Positions 26,215 through 35,831 of a stretch of 52,181 nt of DNA are shown here, in pieces; the stretch's first letter is position 1, and the number at the start of each line of letters is the position of its first letter. Source of the DNA: Chlorobaculum thiosulfatiphilum (GTDB lineage Bacteria > Bacteroidota > Chlorobiia > Chlorobiales > Chlorobiaceae); assembly GCF_006265165.1 (NCBI RefSeq), contig NZ_VDCH01000018.1:1-52181 (forward strand). Reading direction: 5' to 3'. The notes under the pieces are model-generated. The model was given only the letters and a program-made list of their open reading frames with translations. It was not told where the DNA came from and made no database searches. Both the position numbers and the translations under genes were made by a program.

Positions 26215-27303
26215 ATGGAAAATCTTAAAATTTTGCTCGTCGAGGACGCAGAGGATCAACAGAAAATATTTGCAGCTTCTGTTGGTGTATTTAATGATAA
26301 AAATAAAGATATTTGCGTTGTAGAATATGAAGTGGCGAACGATTTATCTGAAGCTTTGAGAAAGATGAATGGGTCTTTTGATGGTGTAATTGCCGATCTT
26401 AAATTAGGTAATGATGACGATGGCGGAAATACGGTTGTAAGTAAATTTGGAGAAATGTTGGCCCGAATACCAGTAATATTTGTAACAGGTTTTGTTGACC
26501 TTGTTGAAGATCACCCATCAGTAATTCATAAACGTGCACGAGGTGATAGCTCGTATGAAGCCGATATATTGAAATTTAAGCAAATCAGCGATACGGGTCT
26601 TACTCGGATTATGGGGGGGCGAGGAAAAATTGAAACAGCATTAAGTGATGTTTTTTTAAAAAACCTTCTTCCTCAGATAGAGAAGTGGGTGGTATATGGT
26701 GCAAATGATTCTTCAAGAACTGAAAAAGCTTTACTACGTTTTACGCTGAATCACTTACTTCAGCTTTTGGATGATGACGACGAAAAAAGCTTTCCTGAAG
26801 AAATGTATTTGTATCCACCCTTGACAGATAAAATCCGTACCGGCAGCATTGTTAAGGAAAAAAGTGGAGAAAAGACATATGTGGTCATGAATCCGGCTTG
26901 TGATCTTGTTGTCCGCGTTAACGGAGAATGTAATACAGACAGAATTCTGATAGTGAAAATTGACTCGCAAAAGTTATTGTTCCCAGACCATTCTGCCGCT
27001 GGCCTCAGTAAGAGCCAGGAGAATGAACTCAAGAAAGCATACAAAAATAATAAGTCTGCTTATTATCACTGGCTTCCCAGAACTGACTTCTTTGAGGGTG
27101 GGTTCCTGAATTTCAGAAAACTATCAACCCTGTCACGTAACGACTTCAATGAAAGGTTCAAGAAACCAGCAGTTCAGATTTCACCCTCTTTTGTTAAGGA
27201 TATGGTGGCGCGTTTCTCGGCATATTATGCTCGTCAAGGTCAACCTGAAATCGATTTTGAACATTTTATTGATCCTCAAGCAGTAAAAACGGGAAATCAG
27301 TAG
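26215..27303 (+). CDS. Response-regulator-like protein with unrecognised output domain
   Basis: A 362-residue protein. Residues 1-115 form a receiver: acidic pair in LLVEDAEDQQ (Asp11, Asp14), phospho-acceptor Asp61 in GVIADLKLG, Thr91 in VIFVTGF and a candidate Lys106. About 245 residues follow with no HTH: a helical stretch rich in Leu/Asp (LLQLLDDDDEKSFPEE), then a beta-rich region with VVMNPACDLVVRVN and 'RILIVKI', and a C-terminal helix (FVKDMVARFSAYYA). The output is therefore probably not classical transcription control; it may act on the methyltransferase, on Vsr or on the kinase. It starts one base after the kinase stop. Confidence 0.8.
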   Translation: MENLKILLVEDAEDQQKIFAASVGVFNDKNKDICVVEYEVANDLSEALRKMNGSFDGVIADLKLGNDDDGGNTVVSKFGEMLARIPVIFVTGFVDLVEDHPSVIHKRARGDSSYEADILKFKQISDTGLTRIMGGRGKIETALSDVFLKNLLPQIEKWVVYGANDSSRTEKALLRFTLNHLLQLLDDDDEKSFPEEMYLYPPLTDKIRTGSIVKEKSGEKTYVVMNPACDLVVRVNGECNTDRILIVKIDSQKLLFPDHSAAGLSKSQENELKKAYKNNKSAYYHWLPRTDFFEGGFLNFRKLSTLSRNDFNERFKKPAVQISPSFVKDMVARFSAYYARQGQPEIDFEHFIDPQAVKTGNQ

Positions 27304-27305
27304 TA

Positions 27306-27761
27306 ATGGATGTCCATTCGCCCGAGCAGCGCAGCTTCAACATGTCGAGAATCCGGGGAAAAGATACTCAGCCTGAAATAATGGTGCGAAGATGGCTTTG
27401 GGCAAATGGTTATCGGTATCGGCTCTACAGGAAAGACCTGCCAGGCAAACCAGATATAGTTTTATCGAAATACCGTGCGGCCATTTTCGTTCACGGATGT
27501 TACTGGCATCGGCATGGATGCAGAATGACAACCACTCCTGAGTCCCGCAAAGATTTCTGGATTACCAAATTTAACGACACCATAAAAAGGGATAAAAGCA
27601 ATGTTAGAGCGCTTTTAGAAAAATCCTGGCGGGTCATGGTGATCTGGGAATGCTCCCTTCACGGGAAAGATGCTGATTTTGACTTGGTGGCTAAGCAAAT
27701 AAAAGATTTCCTGCATTCCGATGTCCGCTATTTTGCTTCAGGATCACACGTTATTGATTAG
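27306..27761 (+). CDS. vsr: Very short patch repair (Vsr-type) DNA mismatch endonuclease
   Basis: A 151-residue Vsr. The N-terminal SPEQRSFNMSRIRGKDTQPE is the family signature; the catalytic Asp is in GKPDIVL, and the metal/zinc cluster is in IFVHGCYWHRHGCR with a later Cys in VIWECSL. Vsr nicks next to T-G mismatches left by deamination of 5-methylcytosine; Vsr-like proteins also serve as restriction nucleases in some systems. Two bases separate it from the regulator gene. It converges on the hydrogenase operon, the stops being only five bases from a small opposite-strand ORF. Confidence 0.95.
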   Translation: MDVHSPEQRSFNMSRIRGKDTQPEIMVRRWLWANGYRYRLYRKDLPGKPDIVLSKYRAAIFVHGCYWHRHGCRMTTTPESRKDFWITKFNDTIKRDKSNVRALLEKSWRVMVIWECSLHGKDADFDLVAKQIKDFLHSDVRYFASGSHVID

Positions 27762-27765
27762 TGAC

Positions 27766-27891
27766 TCACTTTTCCCCACACATCTCGACATCATACAGCT
27801 TCGCGAGTTCAAAAAGGCATATCCGCGTGTCTTGAACTGCTTCCCGCCGCTCCCCGGCCTCAATGCACCGAGCACGAAATGCAGGGATCAT
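27766..27891 (-). CDS. 41-residue ORF overlapping the 3' end of the hydrogenase large subunit gene
   Basis: An ATG inside the last codons of hydA opens a different frame of 41 residues ([20 protein letters not shown], then DTRICLFELAKLYDVEMCGEK) with a plausible helical, protein-like composition. It ends just short of the Vsr stop on the other strand. It could be a tiny extra cistron of the hydrogenase operon or a gene cut when the methyltransferase operon arrived. Not recognised. Confidence 0.3.
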   Translation of the reverse strand: MIPAFRARCIEAGERREAVQDTRICLFELAKLYDVEMCGEK

Positions 27892-29134
27892 AAGACCTTA
27901 CCAGCATTTCGCAAAGCTTCTCCACCTCTTTCTCGCCTTTGCCTTGCGCCAGCGCCTGCTCTGCGAGGGCGTGGAGGTCGTGGTGGATGTTGGCGTTGTT
28001 TTGCGTGGTCGGGATGATGCAGTCGGCTTTGACCACCTTGCCCTCGTCGCTTGTCTCCATGTAGTGATAGAGCACACCTCGCGGCGCTTCGACGGCTCCG
28101 GTAGCGGCTCCGGCTTTTGGTTCGTATCCAATGCGGAAGTCGTTCAGGTCGTCATCAAGCAATTGGTCGATGATCGCTTCGGCGCTGGCGACGATGTGGT
28201 GGCATTCGACGAGCTGGGCGATGTTGTTCATGAAGGGGTTGTGGCAGACCGGCTGGAGGCCGAACGCGGCGGCGGCTTCCTTGGCTCGCGGATGGAGCTG
28301 GTCGTAGTTGTTGTTGAACCGCGCCAGCGCTCCGGCGGCGGAGGATTCGCGGCTGACTTTCGTGAACTTCGAGGTCGAGAAATCCACTGTGTATTCGTTC
28401 GTCATCAGCAGATAGTCGTTCTCGTCGCGCACGACGCCGTCGGTCGAGACGAGGTTGCCGCCGATGAAGGGGTAGCTCTCGCCGTCGCGCAGGGAGATGA
28501 ATTCAGTTTCGCGCACGAAGTCGGGGATCGTCAAGGTCATGAAGAACTCCGTCGCGCGGTCGAGCATCGGACGGCGGTCGGCGATCATCTGCCTGATTTC
28601 GGCGAGGCGCTGCTTCGACGGCGTTTTGCTGACGCCGCCAAGCACGAGGCTGACCGGATGCGTGGCGCGTCCGCAGGTAGCGATGCTCAGTTCATTGCCA
28701 AGCTCCTTGAGCATGAGTCCGGCCTCGACCACCTCGGGATGCGACTGCAAGAGTGGCACGACGCTCGGCGTACCCATGAAGTCCGGCGCGGCGAGGAAAA
28801 AGAGGTGCAGCGCGTGGCTTTGCAGCGTCTCGCCGTGCATGGCGAGCAGCCGGATGATCCTCGCCGTTTCGGGCGGCGTGATCTGCATGGCGCGTTCGAG
28901 CGAGCGGATGCTGGCGAGCGTGTGGCTGATGGAGCAGATGCCGCAGATGCGCGAGGTGAGGAACGGCGTCCGTTCGGCGCTCATCCCCTTGACCATCATT
29001 TCAAAGAAGCGCGGTGTCTCGACCACCGCCCACTTCGCTTCGGCAAGCTTGCCGTCCCTGACCGAAATGCGAATATCGCCGTGGCCTTCGACCCTCGGCA
29101 GATGGTGAATATCGATGTTGAAGTCAACCTTCAT
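27860..29134 (-). CDS. hydA: Group 3b [NiFe]-hydrogenase (sulfhydrogenase) large/alpha subunit
   Basis: A 424-residue catalytic subunit carrying the Ni-Fe site. The two cysteine motifs are intact: [10 protein letters not shown] near residue 62 and [11 protein letters not shown] at the C-terminus. It oxidises or produces H2, coupled to NAD(P)(H) through the other subunits, and may reduce polysulfide. The protein ends exactly at the His of the second motif, so no cleavable C-terminal extension is present. It overlaps the delta gene by 11 bases. Gene order, read in the direction of transcription, is beta-gamma-delta-alpha, as in Pyrococcus hydBGDA. Confidence 0.93.
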   Translation of the reverse strand: MKVDFNIDIHHLPRVEGHGDIRISVRDGKLAEAKWAVVETPRFFEMMVKGMSAERTPFLTSRICGICSISHTLASIRSLERAMQITPPETARIIRLLAMHGETLQSHALHLFFLAAPDFMGTPSVVPLLQSHPEVVEAGLMLKELGNELSIATCGRATHPVSLVLGGVSKTPSKQRLAEIRQMIADRRPMLDRATEFFMTLTIPDFVRETEFISLRDGESYPFIGGNLVSTDGVVRDENDYLLMTNEYTVDFSTSKFTKVSRESSAAGALARFNNNYDQLHPRAKEAAAAFGLQPVCHNPFMNNIAQLVECHHIVASAEAIIDQLLDDDLNDFRIGYEPKAGAATGAVEAPRGVLYHYMETSDEGKVVKADCIIPTTQNNANIHHDLHALAEQALAQGKGEKEVEKLCEMLVRSYDPCISCSVH

Positions 29135-29888
29135 GGCTCAGGTAATCTTCGAAACCGTTGTAGAATGCGAGCTTTTCCCTCATCTCCTCCAGGCTGAGTC
29201 CCTTGTCTCGAACCAGCTCCGTGAACGAAGCGTAGTTGATGCCGTCCGCCGGGCCGCGGCAGCCGAGGCACGGGGTCTTGCCGGATGGGCAGACCGCGTC
29301 GCAGCCCGCGCGCGAGATCGGCCCGAGGCACACCTCGCCGAGATCGAACAGGCAGGTGTTGAGCCGCTGCTTGCACTCGACGCACACAGGGTACTTCGGC
29401 AGCGTCACCAGCGAGCGGGTGACAAGCCCGACCACGACCTCTTCGACCTCCTTCTTGGATACCGGGCAGCCGGGAATCGAGTAATCGACGGTGACGAAGT
29501 CGCTGATCTTCGCGGCGGGCATCGTCTCGACCAGCTTGTCCTTGTAGACGGTGCGGATGGTCTCCTCCTGCGGGAATTTGTTCTTGAGCACGTTCACGCC
29601 GCCGAAGCAGGCGCAGGCTCCGAAAGCGACCAGCACTTTGGCCTTTTCGCGGATGCTTTTCAGCCGCTTGATTTCGTCGCTGCGGGTGATGCTCCCCTCG
29701 ACGAGGGCGATGTCGTAGTCGTCGAGCCGTTCGGAGGAGATTTCACGGAAGTTGCGGATGTCGAGCAGCGCGAGGAAATCGGGGAGATTCGACTCCCGGT
29801 TCGCGAGCTGCAACTGGCATCCCTCGCAGCAGGTGAAGTCGAACGATGCGATCTTTATCTTCTCCAGTTCGAAACCGAGATGGTTCAT
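29124..29888 (-). CDS. hydD: Group 3b [NiFe]-hydrogenase small/delta subunit
   Basis: A 254-residue iron-sulfur subunit that relays electrons from the Ni-Fe site. Proximal cluster cysteines are in [21 protein letters not shown] and [10 protein letters not shown]; a Cys-rich C-terminal region ([32 protein letters not shown]) supplies the further clusters. No twin-arginine signal, so the enzyme stays in the cytoplasm. Fifteen bases separate it from the gamma gene. Confidence 0.92.
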   Translation of the reverse strand: MNHLGFELEKIKIASFDFTCCEGCQLQLANRESNLPDFLALLDIRNFREISSERLDDYDIALVEGSITRSDEIKRLKSIREKAKVLVAFGACACFGGVNVLKNKFPQEETIRTVYKDKLVETMPAAKISDFVTVDYSIPGCPVSKKEVEEVVVGLVTRSLVTLPKYPVCVECKQRLNTCLFDLGEVCLGPISRAGCDAVCPSGKTPCLGCRGPADGINYASFTELVRDKGLSLEEMREKLAFYNGFEDYLSHEG

Positions 29889-29903
29889 GGTGATCTCCTT
29901 GCC

Positions 29904-30821
29904 TTAAATGGCTTCCTTGAGGTTCATGACCGACCAGTAATCGAACACAGGCCCGTCGAGACAGGTGAAGGTCGAGCCGACCATGCAGCGGCAGCATTTG
30001 CCCATGCCGCAGTGCATCCGGCGCTCCAGCGACACGAACATCCTGTTCATCGGGATGCCGAGCCGGTCGAGGTGGCTGCACACGAACTTGAACATGACCG
30101 GCGGGCCGCAGACGATGGCGAAGGTGTTGTCCGGGTCGATGGGAAACTCGTCGAACAGCGCGGTGATCATGCCGCTCCGCCCTTTCCATGAGTCATCCGG
30201 GTGCTCGACGATGGTCATCAGATTCACGTTGCTGACCTTTCGCCACTCTTCGAACTGGTAGTTGAAAAGCAGTTGCGACGGCTCCTTGGCTCCGTAGAGC
30301 ATACGGACATCCTTGTACCAGTCGCGATGGTTTCCGATCCAGAAGAGGGGGGCGCGAATCGGCGCGATGCCGAGGCCGCCTGCAACCATGAGGACGTTGT
30401 GGCCCCGCATCGCTTCCATCGGGAATGAGGTGCCGAACGGCCCGCGGATGGAGACCATCGCGCCCTGTTTGGCTTCGAACATCGCCGAGGTGACGTGACC
30501 GGCTTTGCGGATACAGAGTTCGATGAACTCCTGATTGCTCGATGAACTCGAAATCGAGATCGGGGATTCGCCGTAGCCGGGGACTTCAAGCATCAGAAAC
30601 TGGCCGGGCCTGAAGGTGAAGAGCACGCGCTCCATCGGATCGACGATGCGCAACAGAAACAGCTTCTCCTGCGAGGTCAGGGGGACGATATTGGTGATTT
30701 TGCACTTGTACCCCCGATCGGTGATCATGACCTCGCACTTCTTCTGGAAGTCCGGGATCTTGTCGATGAACGGCTCCCGGTTCAGGCTTTGTCCGGGGAT
30801 GTTGAAACGCATGTCAGGCAT
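29904..30821 (-). CDS. hydG: Sulfhydrogenase gamma subunit, FAD/NAD(P)-binding oxidoreductase
   Basis: A 305-residue flavoprotein of the ferredoxin-NADP reductase type. The flavin domain carries [20 protein letters not shown], the nucleotide domain [15 protein letters not shown] and [13 protein letters not shown], and a Cys-rich C-terminal patch '[11 protein letters not shown]...C' binds a [2Fe-2S] cluster as in PyrK. It passes electrons between NAD(P)H and the beta subunit. Its start overlaps the end of the beta gene by about 40 bases. The symbol follows the Pyrococcus operon and does not refer to the [FeFe] maturase of the same name. Confidence 0.9.
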   Translation of the reverse strand: MPDMRFNIPGQSLNREPFIDKIPDFQKKCEVMITDRGYKCKITNIVPLTSQEKLFLLRIVDPMERVLFTFRPGQFLMLEVPGYGESPISISSSSSNQEFIELCIRKAGHVTSAMFEAKQGAMVSIRGPFGTSFPMEAMRGHNVLMVAGGLGIAPIRAPLFWIGNHRDWYKDVRMLYGAKEPSQLLFNYQFEEWRKVSNVNLMTIVEHPDDSWKGRSGMITALFDEFPIDPDNTFAIVCGPPVMFKFVCSHLDRLGIPMNRMFVSLERRMHCGMGKCCRCMVGSTFTCLDGPVFDYWSVMNLKEAI

Positions 30822-31861
30822 GATTCACGCTCCAGTCTGAGGTCGTTGATGACATCTTTCGGGTTGATGTTGGCAAGGCAGGTGCGCCCGCACCGGTTGC
30901 AGCCTACGCAGATCTGCTGGTTGTCGTTGGCCGCGAATCCGCGGTAGTGATGATAGTAGCGGTACTTGAGGCGGTCGCCGCTTCGCGGTCTGAAGTTGTG
31001 CCCGCCCGCAACCTGCGCGAAATCGACCAGATTGCAGGAGTAAAGATGGCTCTCTCGCGTCGAGCCTTTGAGGTCGAGATCGAATTGCTCCTCGACGCTG
31101 TAACAGTAACAGGTCGGGCAGACCATGGCGCAACTGCCGCAGCTCAGGCATTTCTCGCCCCACTTCTGCCAGATCGGCGAGTCGAATTCGATGTCGAGAA
31201 AGACCGGCAACCCCGAAACCTCGATGTTGGTCTCAAAGCTGTGCTTGATGAGCTTGCGGCGCTCGATGAGTCGGCAGTTGTCTTCGTCCGTGGGATCGTC
31301 GAGCTGGAACTCCTTGAGGCAGGAGAATGCCTTGGCCGAGTTGATCGACAGGTAGTAGCGATCACCAATATCCGAGCAGAAGAGGCTGAATCCGTGGTTG
31401 ACCGTATGCCGGTTCATCGATTTGCAGAAGCAGTCCGGTAGCGGGAGATGATCCATGCCGATGATGAAGGTGTTTTTCCGGCGGGCCAGGTAGTAGGGTG
31501 ACGGATAAGGCCCTTTGAGCATCACCTCGTCGAGGATGTTGATGGCGCTGATGTCGCACGGACGCAGACCGATGAGCACGATGGGCTGCGTTTCGTAATT
31601 GACCTGCTGTTTCCAGTCGCTGTCGCTGAAGTTGAAACGGGAGAGTTCTCCGCGAAAGGGCATTAGAAGGTGCTTTGCCGAGGAGGTGGTGACGGTGTAG
31701 TCGAAGGCGATATCGTCAGCCGACGAGACCGGCATGAACTGGTAGATCGGATCGCCGTGGCGGTCGGTATCGACCTGGCGCGGCCCGTAGGAGGTGTTCG
31801 CCCTGACGAGGGCATCGACGAAGGCCCGGAATTCGGGTTTGGAGATGACTTTGTAGATCAT
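30782..31861 (-). CDS. hydB: Sulfhydrogenase beta subunit, 4Fe-4S ferredoxin-like
   Basis: A 359-residue protein, first gene of the hydrogenase operon. Two [4Fe-4S] motifs are in the C-terminal part: [14 protein letters not shown] and [11 protein letters not shown]. The N-terminal region matches the beta subunit of Pyrococcus sulfhydrogenase and anaerobic sulfite reductase A. ATG 31861 ([19 protein letters not shown]) is the family start; the open frame runs further upstream. A 109-bp gap to the U32 gene probably holds the operon promoter. Confidence 0.9.
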   Translation of the reverse strand: MIYKVISKPEFRAFVDALVRANTSYGPRQVDTDRHGDPIYQFMPVSSADDIAFDYTVTTSSAKHLLMPFRGELSRFNFSDSDWKQQVNYETQPIVLIGLRPCDISAINILDEVMLKGPYPSPYYLARRKNTFIIGMDHLPLPDCFCKSMNRHTVNHGFSLFCSDIGDRYYLSINSAKAFSCLKEFQLDDPTDEDNCRLIERRKLIKHSFETNIEVSGLPVFLDIEFDSPIWQKWGEKCLSCGSCAMVCPTCYCYSVEEQFDLDLKGSTRESHLYSCNLVDFAQVAGGHNFRPRSGDRLKYRYYHHYRGFAANDNQQICVGCNRCGRTCLANINPKDVINDLRLERESCLTCVSTSPDKA

Positions 31862-31970
31862 TCGCTGTCTCCGGTTTTGGCATGTCGCCCGTTCGTGACG
31901 TTTCGGTCTGAGGCTCGGTTTCGCCACTCTAAATGTACGCAAAACGGAGAAACCGGAAAGGGGAATCGTG

Positions 31971-33209
31971 TTACTTTTTTACCAGAACGTACACTTTGTC
32001 GTTTTTTCTCACCCGGTCGCATCTGACTGAAAACACCTCTCCCTGGGCGATTTTTTCCGCAGGCTGGCCGTCGAGGCGCAGACTGGCGTCCGGCACGGTG
32101 ACGAGGCCTGTCGCGGGGCCTTGAATCGAGAGTGTCACGCCGCTGTCGATGCCGGGCGTGTGCACGAGAACTTCGGCGACGCCCGCTTTGGGGAAGTATT
32201 TGCGCACGACGCCGACGTAGCTTTTCGTTTCGGTCGCCACCGATCCCGACGTTCGCGCCCAGGCGTCCGCCGGTTTGCCGAAGAAGAAGCCTTCGGAGAA
32301 GCCGCGATTGTAAACTTTTTTCAGCTTCTCTTCGAGTCCGTCGGCCAGCGAGCGGTACGCCTCGGCGAAATCCTCGTCCTCCCGATGCGCGGCGATGAAA
32401 TCGATCGCTTTTCGATAGGCTGCGGTGGTGGTGGCGACGTACTCGGGGCTGCGGTTGCGCCCTTCGATTTTGAACGCGCCGATGCCCGCGTCGAAGAGCT
32501 GGTCGAGAAAGCCGATGGCGCAGAGGTCTTTCGGACTCATCACGTAGTCCGCGCCGAGTTCCAGCTCGAACCCCTCCTCGACATCGGCGATGCGGTACGA
32601 GCGGCGGCACGGCTGTACGCACTCGCCGCGGTTGGCCGAGCGTCCGAACAGCTCCTGCGACAGAAAGCATCTGCCAGAAACCGCCACGCACATCGCGCCG
32701 TGCACGAAGCACTCGACCGTGACCGGCAGCTTTTCCTTCTCGATGCGGGCGGCGATCGCCGCCGCCTGGTCGAGCGTCAGTTCGCGGGCGAGCACGATCA
32801 TCCGTGCGCCGAGCGAGGCGTAGAAGCGAAGCGCCTCGAAGTTGCTCACCGAGGCCTGCGTCGAGAGGTGGATCGGCATCCGGTGGCGGCGGCACGCCTC
32901 GACGACCGCCAGATCCCAGCAGATCACGGCGTCGAGTCCGGCGGCTTTGGCGGCGGCAATCGTGCGGTCAACCTCGGCGAGTTCCGAGTCGTAGATCACC
33001 GAGTTCAGCGCGAAGTAGGCCTTCGCGCCGTGGCTCCGGCAGAGCCGCGCGATGCCGCCGAACTCGCCCGGCGAGAACCCCTTGCTCGCCGCCCGCATGT
33101 TGAACCCTTCGGCCCCGAAATAGAGCGCGTCGGCTCCGGCGACGAGAGCGGCTCGCATCGAAGTCCAGTCGCCAGCGGGCGAAATCAGTTCAGGTTTGGG
33201 GCGGTGCAT
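31971..33209 (-). CDS. Peptidase U32 family protein (TrhP/RlhA-like)
   Basis: A 412-residue U32 protein. It has the family start [20 protein letters not shown] and the signature [20 protein letters not shown] followed by [13 protein letters not shown], four cysteines that hold an iron-sulfur cluster. U32 members YegQ/TrhP and RlhA make 5-hydroxy-uridine/cytidine in tRNA or rRNA using prephenate; others are collagenase-like. The tRNA-hydroxylation role is the likelier here but not proven. An upstream TTG could extend the frame; ATG 33209 was chosen. Confidence 0.85.
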   Translation of the reverse strand: MHRPKPELISPAGDWTSMRAALVAGADALYFGAEGFNMRAASKGFSPGEFGGIARLCRSHGAKAYFALNSVIYDSELAEVDRTIAAAKAAGLDAVICWDLAVVEACRRHRMPIHLSTQASVSNFEALRFYASLGARMIVLARELTLDQAAAIAARIEKEKLPVTVECFVHGAMCVAVSGRCFLSQELFGRSANRGECVQPCRRSYRIADVEEGFELELGADYVMSPKDLCAIGFLDQLFDAGIGAFKIEGRNRSPEYVATTTAAYRKAIDFIAAHREDEDFAEAYRSLADGLEEKLKKVYNRGFSEGFFFGKPADAWARTSGSVATETKSYVGVVRKYFPKAGVAEVLVHTPGIDSGVTLSIQGPATGLVTVPDASLRLDGQPAEKIAQGEVFSVRCDRVRKNDKVYVLVKK

Positions 33210-33274
33210 GTCGGGGGCGAAAAGGGAATTATTCGTTACTTTAGTGGTCAAAATATAACATCTGATTTGACGAT

Positions 33275-34060
33275 ATGAACCAACGCCTTGCCGCCGGTCT
33301 GCTTGCCGGTCTCTCCGTCGCCCTCGTCGCCGCTGAAACTCTCGCCCTGCTCGCGGGTCTGGACGCCCGGATGATGCTTCTGTTCCTTTCGCTCTATGCG
33401 GGTCTCGTCGGCTTGCTGTTCGCTTTGCGTACGTTGTCGGGGGGGCGGCGCGAGGTGGTCGAGAGCGTCTCGGAGCGGCGCGCGCGAGCCAGGCGCGACG
33501 GGCTGGTGGGCAATTTGCTCGATGACTACGAAATCGACGAGGAGTTTCTTGGTCGTGGAGCGCGTAAATCGGGATTCAAAAAGCCGTCAGCATCCACGGC
33601 GTCGGGCGCTCCGAAAGAGACCGTTCCCGATGACGAGGAGCTGAAGTCCGCCATCAGGGCCTATGCCGGAATGGTTGGTGGACTGGCAAATCTGCGCGAA
33701 ACCATCGAGGCGATGGACGACTCCGCCTTTTCGTCGATGGCCAGCAAAATCGGCATGAGCGGCGTCACCCGCGAGCGAGCGCTGGCCGTGGTGATGGAGC
33801 TGATCGCGGTGGAGGGCCCGGCGAAAAGCGGCGATGCGCCCTCGCTGTCGCTCTCCATAGACAAGGAGTCATTTGACGATTATATCAAACGCTGCATGAG
33901 CGAAGGCGAAAACAATGCCGGTGAAAAGGAGAACGACGGCTTTTCGGTGGGGCTCGATGCGGGCGATCTTTCGTCGAGGCCGGGCACTCCGCCGACCGAA
34001 TTTTCCCACGACCCGAAGGCGGTCATGGAGCGCTTCAAACGCTCGACGGAAAAGCGATGA
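33275..34060 (+). CDS. Hypothetical membrane protein with two N-terminal helices
   Basis: A 261-residue protein, not recognised. Residues 5-27 and 32-53 are hydrophobic ([20 protein letters not shown] and [20 protein letters not shown]), forming a helical hairpin. A basic patch (RRARARRD) and a long acidic, Ser/Pro-rich cytoplasmic tail follow, with a short predicted helical domain around 120-180. It overlaps the TrmH-type gene by four bases (ATGA), so they are coupled. It is divergent from the U32 gene. Confidence 0.75.
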   Translation: MNQRLAAGLLAGLSVALVAAETLALLAGLDARMMLLFLSLYAGLVGLLFALRTLSGGRREVVESVSERRARARRDGLVGNLLDDYEIDEEFLGRGARKSGFKKPSASTASGAPKETVPDDEELKSAIRAYAGMVGGLANLRETIEAMDDSAFSSMASKIGMSGVTRERALAVVMELIAVEGPAKSGDAPSLSLSIDKESFDDYIKRCMSEGENNAGEKENDGFSVGLDAGDLSSRPGTPPTEFSHDPKAVMERFKRSTEKR

Positions 34061-34857
34061 GGAGCGACTCCTTTCCGCCGTTGAGCAAGGCGATGCTGGG
34101 GCGGCTCGCGCGGCTGGGGCAGAAGAAGCATCGCGACAGCGAGAGGCTGTTTTTGGCCGAGGGGTTGCGCACGGTTACGGAGCTGCTCCAGAGCCTGCCC
34201 GATCCGTCGATGCTGTACGCGCTCGTGCTCGACGAAAAGGCGGCGGGCCAGCTCGATGGGCTGGAGCGTTTCGCCGGAAAGACGTGGCTTGGCGGGCTGG
34301 ATGAGTTCAGGCGGCTCGCCCAGACCGCGACGCCGCAGGGGGTGTGCGCGGCGTTCCGCAAGCCGGAGGGCGGCGAGTTCCGGTCCGCCTCGGCCCGTTC
34401 GTTCGTGGTGGCGCTCGACGACGTGCAGGATCCGGGCAACGTCGGCACCATCATCCGCACGGCGGCCTGGTTCGGCGCGGAGGCGGTCATCTGCGGACGC
34501 GGCACAGCCGATCCTTTCAGCGCCAAGGCGGTCAGGTCGAGTGCGGGCAGCATCTTCGCGCTTCGCCTCGACACCACTCCCGACCTCGGCAAAACGCTGC
34601 GGCGCTTGCAGGCCGACGGCTTCACGGTGGCGGCCTCGGCGCTCGACGGCAAGGACTATCGCGATTTTCCGGCTTGGCCCGCCCGCCGTGTGCTCGTGAT
34701 TGGCAACGAAGCCAACGGCATCAGCCCGGAAGTGCTCAACCTCGCCGACCGCCGGTTGCTGATCCCACACGAAGGCAATCGCCCCGCCGTCGAATCCCTC
34801 AACGCCTCGGTCTCGGCAGGAATTTTGATGGCCGGAATGGCAATGGATAATGGATAA
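34057..34857 (+). CDS. TrmH/SpoU-family RNA 2'-O-methyltransferase
   Basis: A 266-residue SPOUT enzyme that methylates ribose in tRNA or rRNA using SAM. Motif 1 is DPGNVGTIIRTAAWFGA with the catalytic Arg, motif 2 VLVIGNEANGIS and motif 3 SLNASVSAGILMA, which together form the trefoil knot. The N-terminal 90 residues are an RNA-substrate domain like that of RlmB/TsnR. The target base cannot be told. Confidence 0.92.
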   Translation: MRSDSFPPLSKAMLGRLARLGQKKHRDSERLFLAEGLRTVTELLQSLPDPSMLYALVLDEKAAGQLDGLERFAGKTWLGGLDEFRRLAQTATPQGVCAAFRKPEGGEFRSASARSFVVALDDVQDPGNVGTIIRTAAWFGAEAVICGRGTADPFSAKAVRSSAGSIFALRLDTTPDLGKTLRRLQADGFTVAASALDGKDYRDFPAWPARRVLVIGNEANGISPEVLNLADRRLLIPHEGNRPAVESLNASVSAGILMAGMAMDNG

Positions 34858-34864
34858 TTGATAA

Positions 34865-34892
34865 TGCAGGGGCGAATCTGCGTGTTCGCCCT
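34865..34892. repeat. Dispersed 'TGCAGGGGCG' palindromic repeat copy
   Basis: TGCAGGGGCGAATCTGCGTG followed by TTCGCCCT: a hairpin of the same family as the copies at 2283, 41384, 45589 and 52075, with the TGCGTG-loop variant. It follows the TrmH-type gene. Confidence 0.6.
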
Positions 34893-35007
34893 GTATTCAC
34901 CCTGCTTGTCCTTTCAGTCCCTGATTGCAGCGCGAGAAACATTTGCTTTGCCGGGGTTGTTCCGGTAACTGATTCCCTTTTGTGAACCGTCGCAGAGCAG
35001 CGGAGCC

Positions 35008-35634
35008 ATGTTCAGGACAATCATACTATCGTTCGCCACTTTTTTCGCCACCATAGGCCCGGTCGATCTGGCGGCGATTTTTGCCGCCCTCACGCCATAT
35101 CATGCCGCAGGCGAACGGCGATTGCTGGCTTTCAGGGCGGTTTCGATCGCCTCCGGTATTCTCCTCTTTTTCGCTTTCGGCGGCATGACGCTGCTTGGCT
35201 GGCTCGGCATTTCGCTGGCCGCGCTCAGGATTTCAGGCGGCATTCTGCTTCTGGTTCTGGCCATTTCGATGGTGTTCGGAAAGGATGGCGGTGATCGGCG
35301 TTCATCCGAGAAGGAGACGCTGGAGGCGATGCAGAAGAAAGATATTGCCGTGTTTCCGCTGGCCATGCCGCTCATCGCCGGCCCGGCATCGACCGGCGCG
35401 GCCGTGCTCCTGATGGCTGGCGCGAAAGGGCATCCTCTCGAACAGGCCGCCGTCATTGTTGGCATGATGGCCGTGCTTGGCCTGACCCTTCTGCTTTTTA
35501 TGGCAGCGTCAGGCGTACAGCGGGTGCTGGGCGTGACCGGCCTGCACGTCATCAGCCGCATGGCCGGTCTTCTCCTCGCGGCGCTCGCCGTCCAGTTCAT
35601 GCTTGATGGGATAAGCGAGAGCGGAGTGCTTTGA
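35008..35634 (+). CDS. MarC-family integral membrane protein
   Basis: A 208-residue protein with six hydrophobic segments. The N-terminus, SFATFFATIGPVDLAAIFAA, contains the conserved N/G-P-V-type motif of the MarC/UPF0056 family. A short cytoplasmic loop (DGGDRRSSEKETLEAMQKK) sits between helices 3 and 4, followed by AMPLIAGPAS, the second family motif. Its biological role is not settled despite the name. Confidence 0.88.
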   Translation: MFRTIILSFATFFATIGPVDLAAIFAALTPYHAAGERRLLAFRAVSIASGILLFFAFGGMTLLGWLGISLAALRISGGILLLVLAISMVFGKDGGDRRSSEKETLEAMQKKDIAVFPLAMPLIAGPASTGAAVLLMAGAKGHPLEQAAVIVGMMAVLGLTLLLFMAASGVQRVLGVTGLHVISRMAGLLLAALAVQFMLDGISESGVL

Positions 35635-35640
35635 AAGAGA

Positions 35641-35820
35641 ATTATGAATTATGAGTTATGAATGATGAATTGAACTCCGCGAGAGCCGAGCGCCCCCTCC
35701 ATGACTGGCAAAAAGACAAAAAGGACAATAGAGACGGCAAGGACAAAAAGGTCGGATGAGCATGAACCCGCTATCGCAGACCTATCGTTCAATTCATAAT
35801 TCAGCATTCATCATTCATAA
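35641..35820. repeat. Inverted 'ATTCATAATTCA' repeats around a purine-rich block
   Basis: A run of ATTATGAATTATGAGTTATG, AATGATGAATTGAAC (35641-35675) is repeated in inverted form at 35787-35820. Between them is an AAGGACA-type purine-rich block. The right half (about 35700-35824) recurs as a direct repeat at 36897-37013. No gene inside. Confidence 0.75.
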
Positions 35821-35831
35821 TTTCCTTCTCC

